Shown: positions 1 to 6,102, numbered from the stretch's first letter. The stretch is DNA of 7,386 nt from an uncultured Traorella sp. (GCA_945938205.1 CAMEUL010000074.1:1-7386), one strand, 5' to 3'. The notes: generated from the letters alone by a model not told the origin. A program made the numbers and translations.

Positions 1-57
1 TTTGAGATTTGATGCATTTTTTATTTTTCGACTGTTTTATTCGTTACAGCCTCTTGT

Positions 58-573
58 TTATATCTTATTACCTTTTTGTTTTTTGCGGTCAAAGATCAGT
101 AGGATAATGCCCCCAATGAGCATTACAATGCCAATGATCAGAATAAAGTTTGCGAAGATATTAAAAATATTTTGACCAGTAATTTTCATTTGACCAAAAG
201 GATCTCCGGTCCCAAACGGATCAAAGGGCTTAAAGAATTCATTAAGTATAATTTTCGTGACAAATCCAAAGAGAGTGACAATACCACCTTGAAAACAAAG
301 ATAATATCCGCCTTTCATCCAATGCTTTTTGATCATGTTGATAGTTTTTTCAAACATATCCGGTTTTTGTGAAGTGATTGTATTATTGATAAGATCATCG
401 ATCGTTCTGTCAAAGAGCTTCGAAAGTGTTATCAGATTGGAGGTATCCGGCATGACCTCATCTGCTTCCCATTTGCTGATTGTCTGTCGTGTTACATTGC
501 ATTGATAAGCAAGTTCTTCCTGGGACAGACCCTTTTCTTTTCTTAACTGATAAATATTTTTTCCAAGTGACAT
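58..573 (-). CDS. XRE-family HTH transcriptional regulator with C-terminal membrane anchor
   Basis: Predicted 171-residue DNA-binding protein. Residues 1-62 form a classic XRE/Cro helix-turn-helix: an N-terminal helix (GKNIYQLRKEKG), then LSQEELAYQCNVTRQTISKWE (recognition helix around residues 28-35), then the typical MPDTSNLITLSKLF helix. A linker (65-86) leads to two hydrophobic segments, about 88-110 and 140-161, so the protein is probably membrane-tethered. The loop between them carries a short DPFG-TG-DPFG repeat, and the tail is basic (DRKKQKGNK). The start is the ATG at 573, because AGGAGGT lies 6 bases upstream and a good promoter lies just beyond. An in-frame upstream start at 645 would sit upstream of that promoter and adds only a hydrophobic, non-family extension. 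The gene is divergent from ispF. The family identity is clear. Its targets and the signal it senses are unknown, and autoregulation or control of the ispF operon is only a guess from position. Confidence 0.9.
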   Translation of the reverse strand: MSLGKNIYQLRKEKGLSQEELAYQCNVTRQTISKWEADEVMPDTSNLITLSKLFDRTIDDLINNTITSQKPDMFEKTINMIKKHWMKGGYYLCFQGGIVTLFGFVTKIILNEFFKPFDPFGTGDPFGQMKITGQNIFNIFANFILIIGIVMLIGGIILLIFDRKKQKGNKI

Positions 574-579
574 ATGAGC

Positions 580-586
580 ACCTCCT
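580..586 (-). promoter_or_regulatory. Ribosome binding site deciding the regulator start
   Basis: On the minus strand the sequence reads AGGAGGTGCTCATATG, an almost perfect Shine-Dalgarno with a 6-base spacer. It fixes the XRE regulator start at 573 rather than the upstream in-frame ATG at 645. Confidence 0.85.
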
Positions 587-592
587 GCTACC

Positions 593-620
593 ATTATAAA
601 AAACAAGCCATAAAAGACAA
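593..620 (-). promoter_or_regulatory. Predicted sigma-A promoter of the XRE regulator
   Basis: On the minus strand, TTGTCT (620-615, 4 of 6 to consensus), a 16-base spacer and a perfect TATAAT (598-593). The predicted transcript would begin near 586, right at the Shine-Dalgarno, giving a very short leader of about 13 bases. Called by eye from spacing and consensus only. Confidence 0.6.
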
Positions 621-631
621 GAAAATCTACC

Positions 632-644
632 TGACATTGCGTCA
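632..644. repeat. Inverted repeat TGAC-N5-GTCA between divergent genes
   Basis: TGACATTGCGTCA has perfect 4-base arms around 5 bases. It lies upstream of the regulator promoter, between the two divergent transcription units, and could be an operator half of the XRE protein. A repeat this short also arises by chance, so the functional reading is speculative. Confidence 0.3.
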
Positions 645-665
645 ATTAAAGTTTACAATACAGAT

Positions 666-680
666 CTTGCGTTTGGCAAG
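666..680. repeat. Inverted repeat CTTGC-N5-GCAAG over the ispF -35 box
   Basis: CTTGCGTTTGGCAAG is a perfect 5-base-arm inverted repeat whose right half contains most of the TTGGCA -35 element of the ispF promoter. A protein bound here would block RNA polymerase, so it is a candidate operator. The adjacent XRE regulator is the obvious but unproven ligand. Confidence 0.4.
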
Positions 681-700
681 TAGTGAAAAAGTGATATAAT
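673..700 (+). promoter_or_regulatory. Strong extended -10 promoter of the ispF operon
   Basis: TTGGCA (673-678, 5 of 6 to TTGACA), a 16-base spacer and TGATATAAT (692-700), an extended -10 with a perfect TATAAT. The expected transcription start is near 707, leaving a 17-base leader that contains the AGGAGAG ribosome binding site (711-717) for ispF. Confidence 0.8.
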
Positions 701-723
701 AAGACTGCTTAGGAGAGAAAATT

Positions 724-1197
724 ATGATACGTATAGGAAATGCGATGGATATTCATCAACTGGTGGAAAACCGAAAACTGATTTTAGGAGGCGTTGAGAT
801 CCCACATGAAAAAGGATGCTTGGGACACAGTGATGCAGATGTTCTCTTGCATGCTGTCAGTGAAGCAATCTTAGGTGCACTGGCATTAGGAGACTTAGGA
901 AAACATTTCCCTGATACTGCTGCTTCCACATTGGACATGGATTCCAAGATTATTTTAAAAGAAGTAGTTGCGATGATGAAGGAAAAAGGATTTCATGTGG
1001 TCAACATTGACTCCACGATCAATATTGAAAAACCAAAAATGGCACCTCATATTCAAAAGATGCGTGAAAATATTGCTGAAATCTGTGAATGCGATGTTGA
1101 CTGTGTGAGTGTCAAGGCAACTCGTGGAGAAAAAATGGGCTTTGTAGGACATGAAGAAGGTGTTCTGGCAATTGCCAGTGTTTTGGTGGAGAAATAA
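724..1197 (+). CDS. ispF: 2-C-methyl-D-erythritol 2,4-cyclodiphosphate synthase
   Basis: Cytoplasmic MEP-pathway enzyme that converts CDP-methylerythritol 2-phosphate to methylerythritol cyclodiphosphate with release of CMP, towards IPP and DMAPP. At 157 residues it has the normal family length. Visible family landmarks are MDIH (metal ligands D9 and H11), the GHSDADVLLHA block (H35, S36, D37; third zinc ligand H43), GALALGDLGKHFPDT (53-65), NIEKPKMAPHIQKMR and KATRGEKMGFVGHEEG (131-146). The start ATG has AGGAGAG 7 bases upstream. Differences from the textbook motifs are GNAMDIH in place of GHGFDVH, and KATRGEK in place of KATTTEK in the nucleotide/phosphate-binding loop. All metal ligands remain, so it should be active. 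It is the first gene of a four-gene rightward block; the next gene begins 1 base after its stop. Confidence 0.97.
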   Translation: MIRIGNAMDIHQLVENRKLILGGVEIPHEKGCLGHSDADVLLHAVSEAILGALALGDLGKHFPDTAASTLDMDSKIILKEVVAMMKEKGFHVVNIDSTINIEKPKMAPHIQKMRENIAEICECDVDCVSVKATRGEKMGFVGHEEGVLAIASVLVEK

Positions 1198-1198
1198 A

Positions 1199-1648
1199 AT
1201 GAACCAGCAGATATATGAACGGCTTGTTCTGGTTTTCAATGAACAGGAAAAAAACCTTCATTCAGAAGATCAAGGTGTTAATCTGATCGAACATAAAGCA
1301 TTATCAAATTGTTTGGATTGTATGGAATACATGGATGCGAATTATTCCATTGATTTGGATTGTTCTAGTATTTCTCTGGAAGTGATCGATCTGTTTTTAA
1401 AACGCGCCAAAGAAGCTCATGATGAAGGAACATTAGATCATGCCGATATGTTTCTTGAAATGCTGAGTGGCTATGTGGCGATGGTCATGAAGAATGAAGT
1501 TGGTGGAGAATTTGTCTATGATGAAAATGGAGAGTCATTGGATATTCATTCCAATCCAATATATTTCAATGAAATGGTGAAAACTTGTTTTTTACGTGGA
1601 GAAAGTATCCTTGAGAAATGGAAAGAAGTGAAGGAGAATCTGGTATGA
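1199..1648 (+). CDS. Uncharacterised acidic 149-residue protein in the ispF operon
   Basis: I do not recognise a named family with confidence. The start is the ATG at 1199, with GGTGGAG 7 bases upstream inside the end of ispF. An in-frame start at 1151 would overlap ispF by 47 bases and add a Trp-rich extension, so it is unlikely. The protein is acidic, soluble and mostly helical-looking, with no signal peptide or membrane segment. The central part (about 90-120) reads SGYVAMVMKNEVGGEFVYDE followed by an SNP turn. A tyrosine/valine helix then GGE plus an aromatic and a later NP vaguely recalls small bacterial domains with a GxYxGEV...GGxW pattern, but the resemblance is weak. Four cysteines (57, 60, 74 and near 129) include a CLDC pair, with no clear metal site. 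It is translationally coupled on both sides: 1 base after ispF, and its stop overlaps the next start by 4 bases. Confidence 0.85.
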   Translation: MNQQIYERLVLVFNEQEKNLHSEDQGVNLIEHKALSNCLDCMEYMDANYSIDLDCSSISLEVIDLFLKRAKEAHDEGTLDHADMFLEMLSGYVAMVMKNEVGGEFVYDENGESLDIHSNPIYFNEMVKTCFLRGESILEKWKEVKENLV

Positions 1649-2427
1649 AACTTTTCGCGTCTGATTTTGATGGTACATTGTACTTTGGTGAGAACAAAAA
1701 AGATATTTTTAAGAATAACATAAAACATATTAAAGAGTTCCAAAAGGAAAATGTATTTGCGGTAGTGACAGGAAGAAATGTTGGATCGATACAGACAGCT
1801 TTTAAAAATATGAATGTATCCCCAGATTATATTGCAGGATTCAATGGTGGGTTGATCTTAGATCATGAAAAAGTATTGTACGAAGATAAGCTTGAGATCG
1901 ATACTGAACGACTGGTGTCTTTTGTGAAAGAGAATAAAGCGTTACAGATGACCATCATGGGAAAAGATCAGCTGTATCATGAGGCTTTCAAAAGAAGCCT
2001 AAATAATTTTTTGTTTGACCTATTTTATATTCGAAAGCTGAACAAAATGAAAAAAGTGAAACGGGTAAGTGATCTAGATCAGAAGAATCTGTATATGTGT
2101 TCTATCCTTTGCAAGGAAGAGGAAGATGCATTAGATCTTTCTCAAAAGATTAAAGAATTGAATATGCTCTGTTCAGTGTATGTGAACCGCTGCTGTATTG
2201 ATGTTGTAGGGCCTCATGCCAGCAAACAGCATGCCGTGAAAATAATCCAGCAAAGCGTGCAGGCTGAAAGTGTCTATGTCATTGGTGATTCCTATAATGA
2301 TTTAGGCATGATCCAAGAGTATCAGGGATTTACACTGGAAAGTGCCAGTGAAGAAATCAAGAAACAAGCCACTAGGGTTGTGAAAAGTGTTGCAGAAGCA
2401 TTAGAAATTATAAATCAACAAAAATAA
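1645..2427 (+). CDS. Cof-type HAD-superfamily hydrolase (subfamily IIB phosphatase)
   Basis: A 260-residue cytoplasmic Mg-dependent phosphatase of the Cof/YidA type, a family that removes phosphate from sugar phosphates, nucleotides or flavin cofactors. All four HAD motifs are present: motif I DFDGT (nucleophile D7, acid/base D9), motif II TGRN (T42), motif III lysine K194 in the HASKQHAVK segment, and motif IV GDSYNDLGM (D215, D219). The long insert between motifs II and III (about 70-185) is the IIB cap that sets substrate choice. The start ATG at 1645 overlaps the upstream stop (ATGA) and has AAGGAG 8 bases upstream; an upstream in-frame ATG at 1618 would add 9 residues before the beta-strand that carries motif I and is not needed. 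The substrate cannot be read from sequence. Co-transcription with ispF and an HD phosphohydrolase suggests housekeeping metabolite clean-up, but this is inference. Confidence 0.93.
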   Translation: MKLFASDFDGTLYFGENKKDIFKNNIKHIKEFQKENVFAVVTGRNVGSIQTAFKNMNVSPDYIAGFNGGLILDHEKVLYEDKLEIDTERLVSFVKENKALQMTIMGKDQLYHEAFKRSLNNFLFDLFYIRKLNKMKKVKRVSDLDQKNLYMCSILCKEEEDALDLSQKIKELNMLCSVYVNRCCIDVVGPHASKQHAVKIIQQSVQAESVYVIGDSYNDLGMIQEYQGFTLESASEEIKKQATRVVKSVAEALEIINQQK

Positions 2428-2467
2428 TGTTGAATTAAGAAGTAATATAGAAGCAGGTGGTGAGACT

Positions 2468-3676
2468 ATGTTTAAAAAAACAGATGAATTAAAGGTAATG
2501 CGTGATCCTATCCATGGTTATATTCATGTGGAATATCAGGTAATCTGGGATTGCATCAATGCCAGAGAATTTCAGCGGTTGAGAAGAATCCATCAGCTGG
2601 GTGGAACCTTTGAGGTTTACCATACGGCAGAACATTCCCGTTTTGCACATTCTTTAGGTGTCTATGAAATCACAAGACGCATGGTGAATGAGGTCAGCGG
2701 ATTAAAAGAATTAAGTGAAATGGACAAGGTAACCGTGATGGTGGCAGCATTGCTCCATGATTTGGGACATGGTCCATTCTCACATGCTTTTGAAGCAATT
2801 ACTCCGGTAGCTCATGAGGAATATACACGAAGAGTCATTTTGGAAAATACGCAGATTCATCAGATTCTTTCAGGTGTAAGTGAAGATTTTCCTGAAAAGG
2901 TGGCATCTATCATCAATTATACACATCCAAATGATCTTCTAAATCAGATCGTCAGTGGTCAGCTAGATGCCGATCGCATGGATTATCTGTTGCGCGATGC
3001 TTATTTTACAGGAACCAGTTACGGAAATTTTGATCTGGAACGTATTTTAAGAACGATGCGTGTCAAGGACCAGAAAATCGTTATGAAGGAAAGCGGTATC
3101 CATAGCGTGGAAGACTATATCATGGCGAGATATCACATGTATTGGCAGGTATATTATCATCCGGTCACACGCAGTTATGAAGCGATCCTTCATGCATTGT
3201 TCCAACGAATGAAGGATCTGGCTCAAACGAACCCTGCTGTTTTAAAGGATCTGAAAATGTTTCTTCCTTTTCTGAAAGGAGAAGATACGATGCAGGATCA
3301 TTTCAGGATGGACGAATCAGCAGCTTTATATGGATTTACTCTGTTGAGTGAATCAGAAGATGCGATTGCACGTGATCTGGCAAGAAGACTCTTGGATCGT
3401 GACCTGTTTGAGTATAAGACCATCAAATGTGAAGAAGACCTGGCAAGGATCAAGAAAGAAGTGGCAGCTTTGGGATATGATCCAACCTATTATGTGATTC
3501 ATGATGAAGCTTCCCAACGTCCTTATAAACCTTACAAGAGTGGAGAAGGACATAACATTTATATTCTGCGTGAAGATGGTTCTATTAAAGAACTGTCATT
3601 GGTCAGTGATATTGTAAATGCAATTGTTAAAGGCAATTTGAAAGAAGACAAAAAGGCGTTTTATCCTATTGGATAG
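2468..3676 (+). CDS. HD-domain phosphohydrolase, YwfO/EF1143-like dNTPase family
   Basis: A 402-residue cytoplasmic metal-dependent phosphohydrolase. The N-terminus DPIHGYIHV, REFQRLRRIHQLG and the HD core match the SAMHD1/EF1143/YwfO branch. Metal ligands are H61 in RFAHSLGV, H97-D98 in ALLHDLGHGPFSH, and an aspartate in DADRMDY (167/169). H101, H106 and H116 match the positions of SAMHD1 H210, H215 and H233. Known members hydrolyse dNTPs to deoxynucleoside plus triphosphate, often as tetramers controlled by dNTP binding, so a role in dNTP pool control or DNA quality is likely but not proven here. The C-terminal part (about 310-402) resembles the extra domain of the bacillar proteins. The start ATG has AGGTGG 7 bases upstream. 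It lies 40 bases after the HAD gene with no terminator or convincing promoter between, so it is probably the last gene of the ispF operon. Its final codons form the terminator stem. Confidence 0.92.
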   Translation: MFKKTDELKVMRDPIHGYIHVEYQVIWDCINAREFQRLRRIHQLGGTFEVYHTAEHSRFAHSLGVYEITRRMVNEVSGLKELSEMDKVTVMVAALLHDLGHGPFSHAFEAITPVAHEEYTRRVILENTQIHQILSGVSEDFPEKVASIINYTHPNDLLNQIVSGQLDADRMDYLLRDAYFTGTSYGNFDLERILRTMRVKDQKIVMKESGIHSVEDYIMARYHMYWQVYYHPVTRSYEAILHALFQRMKDLAQTNPAVLKDLKMFLPFLKGEDTMQDHFRMDESAALYGFTLLSESEDAIARDLARRLLDRDLFEYKTIKCEEDLARIKKEVAALGYDPTYYVIHDEASQRPYKPYKSGEGHNIYILREDGSIKELSLVSDIVNAIVKGNLKEDKKAFYPIG

Positions 3677-3689
3677 AACGTCATTTTTT
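3650..3689. terminator. Bidirectional intrinsic terminator built from the ends of two convergent genes
   Basis: The left arm 3655-3666 (GGCGTTTTATCC) pairs with the right arm 3671-3682 (GGATAGAACGTC) over 12 base pairs, two of them G-T wobbles, around the TATT loop. On the plus strand it is followed by T6 (3684-3689) and on the minus strand by a T5 run (complement of 3650-3654). The hairpin contains the HD gene stop TAG (3674-3676), and the stop of the opposing gene begins in its right arm. The T6 run is the antisense of the two last lysine codons of the penicillin-binding protein. It should stop transcripts arriving from both sides. Confidence 0.88.
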
Positions 3690-5531
3690 GTACCAGTATT
3701 CACTTCCCAGCATGTTTTCCTCTCCGCTGACAGGATCGACGATCCGAGATTCAATGTTTCGCGTTTTCATATACCATCCTCCTTTTCTTTCATTGGCATA
3801 TAAAGAATCCATTACTGATCGAAAAATATGCTTAGATATTTCAAAATATTCACTGTTCAGAATCCGTGCATCATCAAATCCACTCCAAATGGCAATGGTG
3901 TAATCCGGATTATAGCCGACGATCAGCGAATCAAAATCACTGGTTCCTGACTTGGCAGCTACACTGATTTCACTTTTGATATTGACTAGTGTTGGAATGA
4001 AGATTGTCCTTGCCTTGATGTCAAAAGGAGCAAGAAGCAGCTGATTCAGGATCAGGGTTTCTTCATAGTCCAGCATTTGTATGGATTGATTTTGATGCTC
4101 ATAGATCAGATTCTGATTGGAATAAATAGCTTTGATGAAATAGGGGTCATGATAAGTCCCGCCAGAAGCAAATCTGTTATAGATTTTCGCAAGTTCCAAA
4201 AGCGTCATTTCACAGGTTCCCAGAGCCAAGGAGGGAATTGGCTGAGCTTTGATCCCAAAATCATTCAGACTGTTGGAAAGAACATGCATGCCTAAAAAGA
4301 GATGTGTTTTCATGGCATAAATATTATCGGATACTGCAATAGCATTGATCATGGATATTTCTCTTTCCGGATATCTGCTAGAGAAATTGGTAGGTGCATA
4401 AGCGGTAGTTTCATCGATCTGAAAGGTGGTTGCGGTAGAAAGAAAGGTCGTGGAGGGCGTAAAACCATGATGTAATGCCTGATAATAAAGAAGTGGCTTG
4501 ATAGAAGATCCTACTTGTCTTTTGGAGTAGAGAGGACGGATATATTGGCTTTGCGCATAATCTTTGCCACCCATGAGAGCTAAGACACCGCCATCCTGTG
4601 GATTTAAAAGAATACCGCTGGACTGTAAATCGTCTTTTGTGGATTTTTCCTGAATGCTGTGTGAAAGAGCCTTTTGCGCATCCGGATCATAGGAGGTATA
4701 AACTTCAAGGCCTTGTGTAAGGTCTATTTTTTTCTGATGCAATTCATCCAATACAGCTTGGATATAATAATCATTGAAATCCTGCTCTTTTTCTTGAGAA
4801 GCAAGAATTATCGGCTCATTGATTGCTGTTTGAAATTCTTGATTACTGAGAAAGTTTTGTTGATGAAGAAACCCAAGAAGCAGATTTCTTCTTTCAAGAG
4901 AAAGAGTTTCATTGATGCGTGGAGAATATAGAGAAGGACCATTGATAATGCCAATCAGCAAAACAAGCTGAGAAATACTTAATTCAGATAGAGGCATCCC
5001 GAAGAAAAAGGTGCTGGCGCTATTGAATCCATAAATGCCATGACCAAAATAAACACAGTTGAGATAGGCTTCTAAAATATGTTCCTTACTGTATTGCATT
5101 TCCATCTGAACAGCATAAAAGAGTTCTTTCATTTTTCTTGTGAATGTCTGCTCATTCGTTAAAAACAGGTTCTTTGCCAATTGCTGTGTGATGCTGCTGC
5201 CACCTTCTCTGATTTCAAAAGAAGATAGGTTTTCCAGTAAAGCTTTGGATATACGGATCGGGTCGAACCCAAGATGGTGATAAAAACGTTTGTCTTCAAT
5301 TTCAACCACTAGATCCACCAGTGTTTTCGGATATTCCTCAAAAGAAGTCCACTCCATTTCAGAATGAAAGTTGGTTTCATAAAACACCTGCTGGTTTTTG
5401 TCATACAATGTGATCTTTTCTGCCTGTGCTGCTAGATTCAAGGGAATCAGTCGAGCACAAAGAAAAAATACAGATAGGAATACTAAAAGAATACTGAGAC
5501 ATGTGAAAACAAACTGAAGGATCTTTTTCAT
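3681..5531 (-). CDS. Class A penicillin-binding protein (glycosyltransferase GT51 plus transpeptidase)
   Basis: A bifunctional peptidoglycan synthase of 616 residues: it polymerises lipid II and cross-links stem peptides outside the membrane. An N-terminal signal anchor (about 4-30) follows MKK. GT51 motifs are all present: EDKRFYHHLG (catalytic E79), GGSSITQQLAKNLF (110-123), RKMKE (132-136), EAYLNCVYFGHGIYGF (154-169) and GIINGPSLYSP (194-204). The penicillin-binding domain has SSIK (S342, K345), SDN (401-403) and KSGT (527-530), so both activities should be intact. It ends soon after the catalytic domain with none of the long Ser/Thr-rich or PASTA tails of many homologues, making it compact. 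The start is the ATG at 5531 with GAGG 5 bases upstream; an in-frame GTG two codons earlier falls within the ribosome binding site. It is the only leftward gene between two rightward groups. I cannot tell which numbered PBP1 type it represents. Confidence 0.96.
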   Translation of the reverse strand: MKKILQFVFTCLSILLVFLSVFFLCARLIPLNLAAQAEKITLYDKNQQVFYETNFHSEMEWTSFEEYPKTLVDLVVEIEDKRFYHHLGFDPIRISKALLENLSSFEIREGGSSITQQLAKNLFLTNEQTFTRKMKELFYAVQMEMQYSKEHILEAYLNCVYFGHGIYGFNSASTFFFGMPLSELSISQLVLLIGIINGPSLYSPRINETLSLERRNLLLGFLHQQNFLSNQEFQTAINEPIILASQEKEQDFNDYYIQAVLDELHQKKIDLTQGLEVYTSYDPDAQKALSHSIQEKSTKDDLQSSGILLNPQDGGVLALMGGKDYAQSQYIRPLYSKRQVGSSIKPLLYYQALHHGFTPSTTFLSTATTFQIDETTAYAPTNFSSRYPEREISMINAIAVSDNIYAMKTHLFLGMHVLSNSLNDFGIKAQPIPSLALGTCEMTLLELAKIYNRFASGGTYHDPYFIKAIYSNQNLIYEHQNQSIQMLDYEETLILNQLLLAPFDIKARTIFIPTLVNIKSEISVAAKSGTSDFDSLIVGYNPDYTIAIWSGFDDARILNSEYFEISKHIFRSVMDSLYANERKGGWYMKTRNIESRIVDPVSGEENMLGSEYWYKK

Positions 5532-5580
5532 AAACACCTCATTTCTATTATGCGAAAACAGAGAAAAGTTAAACAGGGTC

Positions 5581-5608
5581 TTGCAGTTGTGACAGAATTG
5601 ATTATAAT
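5581..5608 (+). promoter_or_regulatory. Promoter of the DUF1934 gene, apparently giving a leaderless mRNA
   Basis: A perfect TATAAT at 5603-5608 with a weak -35 TTGCAG (5581-5586, 3 of 6) at 16-base spacing. Counting 7 bases from the end of the -10 box puts transcription start at 5615, exactly the A of the gene's ATG. The -10 is good; the -35 is poor. Confidence 0.55.
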
Positions 5609-5628
5609 GTATGCATGCAATATGTGAT
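5601..5628 (-). promoter_or_regulatory. Possible promoter of the penicillin-binding protein gene
   Basis: On the minus strand, ATCACA (5628-5623, 4 of 6), a 16-base spacer and a perfect TATAAT (5606-5601). It would start near 5594 and give a leader of about 60 bases. It shares its -10 bases with the opposite-facing promoter. An alternative -10, CATAAT at 5552-5547, has no recognisable -35 box. Confidence 0.4.
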
Positions 5629-6007
5629 TACCATAAAACAGAAAAATATGAATACCGGAGAAGAACAACTTTTATGTGATACGATCTGTGATATTAAAAA
5701 TAATTCAGGAGAAATTGTATTTGAATATCAGGAACTTCCTCCTTATGATGGAAAAGTAAAAATCACAGCAGGACAAAAAGGCTGCCGCATTCATCGAAAG
5801 GCTGAAAATGAATCCATTATGGAATTCAAAAAAAACAGTATCACCCAAGGAAAAGTAATGAGTGCCTATGGCACGTTTGAAATTGATCTGAAGACTAGAA
5901 GTTATCACTTTCATGAGTCTGTATTGGCATTGGAATATGATGTCATGAACGGAGAAGAATGTGTGGAAAGTTTTCGTCTGATGACAAAAATGAAAAAGAT
6001 GGTATAG
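5615..6007 (+). CDS. DUF1934 family beta-barrel protein (YwiB-like)
   Basis: A 130-residue cytoplasmic protein matching the DUF1934/YwiB pattern: a first strand (VITIKQK), a short EEQLLCDTICDIKNNSGEIVFEY segment, a paired strand with KVKITAGQKGCRIHRKAE, then the family's GTFEIDLKT motif (86-94) and a final strand LALEYDVMNGEECVESFRL. The family is a small calycin-like barrel of unknown biochemical role, common in Bacillota. The first in-frame ATG is 5615, and the first strand begins immediately after it, so the start is well supported although no Shine-Dalgarno precedes it. An overlapping ATG at 5611 is in another frame and ends after about 20 codons. No terminator follows, so transcripts probably run on into rpoE 95 bases downstream. 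The family call rests on remembered motif pattern rather than a search. Confidence 0.82.
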   Translation: MQYVITIKQKNMNTGEEQLLCDTICDIKNNSGEIVFEYQELPPYDGKVKITAGQKGCRIHRKAENESIMEFKKNSITQGKVMSAYGTFEIDLKTRSYHFHESVLALEYDVMNGEECVESFRLMTKMKKMV

Positions 6008-6046
6008 TTCTGTTGGGCGCACATATTCTTATTACGAAAGAATTGC

Positions 6047-6075
6047 TTGACATTGTCTGTATATAGTTGTATATA
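6047..6075 (+). promoter_or_regulatory. Promoter of rpoE
   Basis: A perfect TTGACA (6047-6052), a 17-base spacer and TATATA (6070-6075, 4 of 6). Predicted start is near 6082, just ahead of the AAGGAGG ribosome binding site. The surrounding DNA is strongly TA-alternating, so the exact -10 register is uncertain. Confidence 0.6.
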
Positions 6076-6087
6076 TAGATAGCAAAA

Positions 6088-6094
6088 AAGGAGG
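6088..6094 (+). promoter_or_regulatory. Strong ribosome binding site for the TTG start of rpoE
   Basis: AAGGAGG followed by 8 bases and then TTG at 6103. This perfect Shine-Dalgarno is what identifies the non-ATG start. The next in-frame ATG is at residue 60, past most of the conserved domain, so it is not a candidate. Confidence 0.85.
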
Positions 6095-6102
6095 AATTCA
6101 GG

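Noticed and set aside
30..51. Weak inverted repeat GACTGT...ACAGCC just beyond the regulator stop, considered as a terminator
   Set aside because: The stem is only six pairs with a wobble and a 10-base loop, and in the regulator's direction it is followed by A-rich, not T-rich, sequence. I see no convincing terminator in 1-57.
172..372. Open frame of 66 codons on the plus strand inside the regulator gene
   Set aside because: It is antisense to a clear conserved gene, has no ribosome binding site and no recognisable protein pattern.
574..645. An upstream in-frame ATG at 645 extending the XRE regulator by 24 residues
   Set aside because: It lies upstream of the gene's own promoter, has no ribosome binding site, and the extension is unrelated to the family; ATG 573 has AGGAGGT at ideal spacing.
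2428..2467. Possible internal promoter before the HD gene (TTGAAT and TAATAT)
   Set aside because: The two boxes are only about 7 bases apart and no -35 lies at proper distance from TAATAT.
5611..5680. Alternative ATG at 5611 just before the DUF1934 start
   Set aside because: It is in a different frame and ends after about 20 codons; the conserved family sequence is in the frame of 5615.
6025..6043. Inverted repeat ATTCTT-N7-AAGAAT upstream of rpoE, considered as a terminator for the DUF1934 gene
   Set aside because: It is a weak AT-rich stem without a following T run, immediately before the rpoE -35 box. An operator is possible but nothing supports it.
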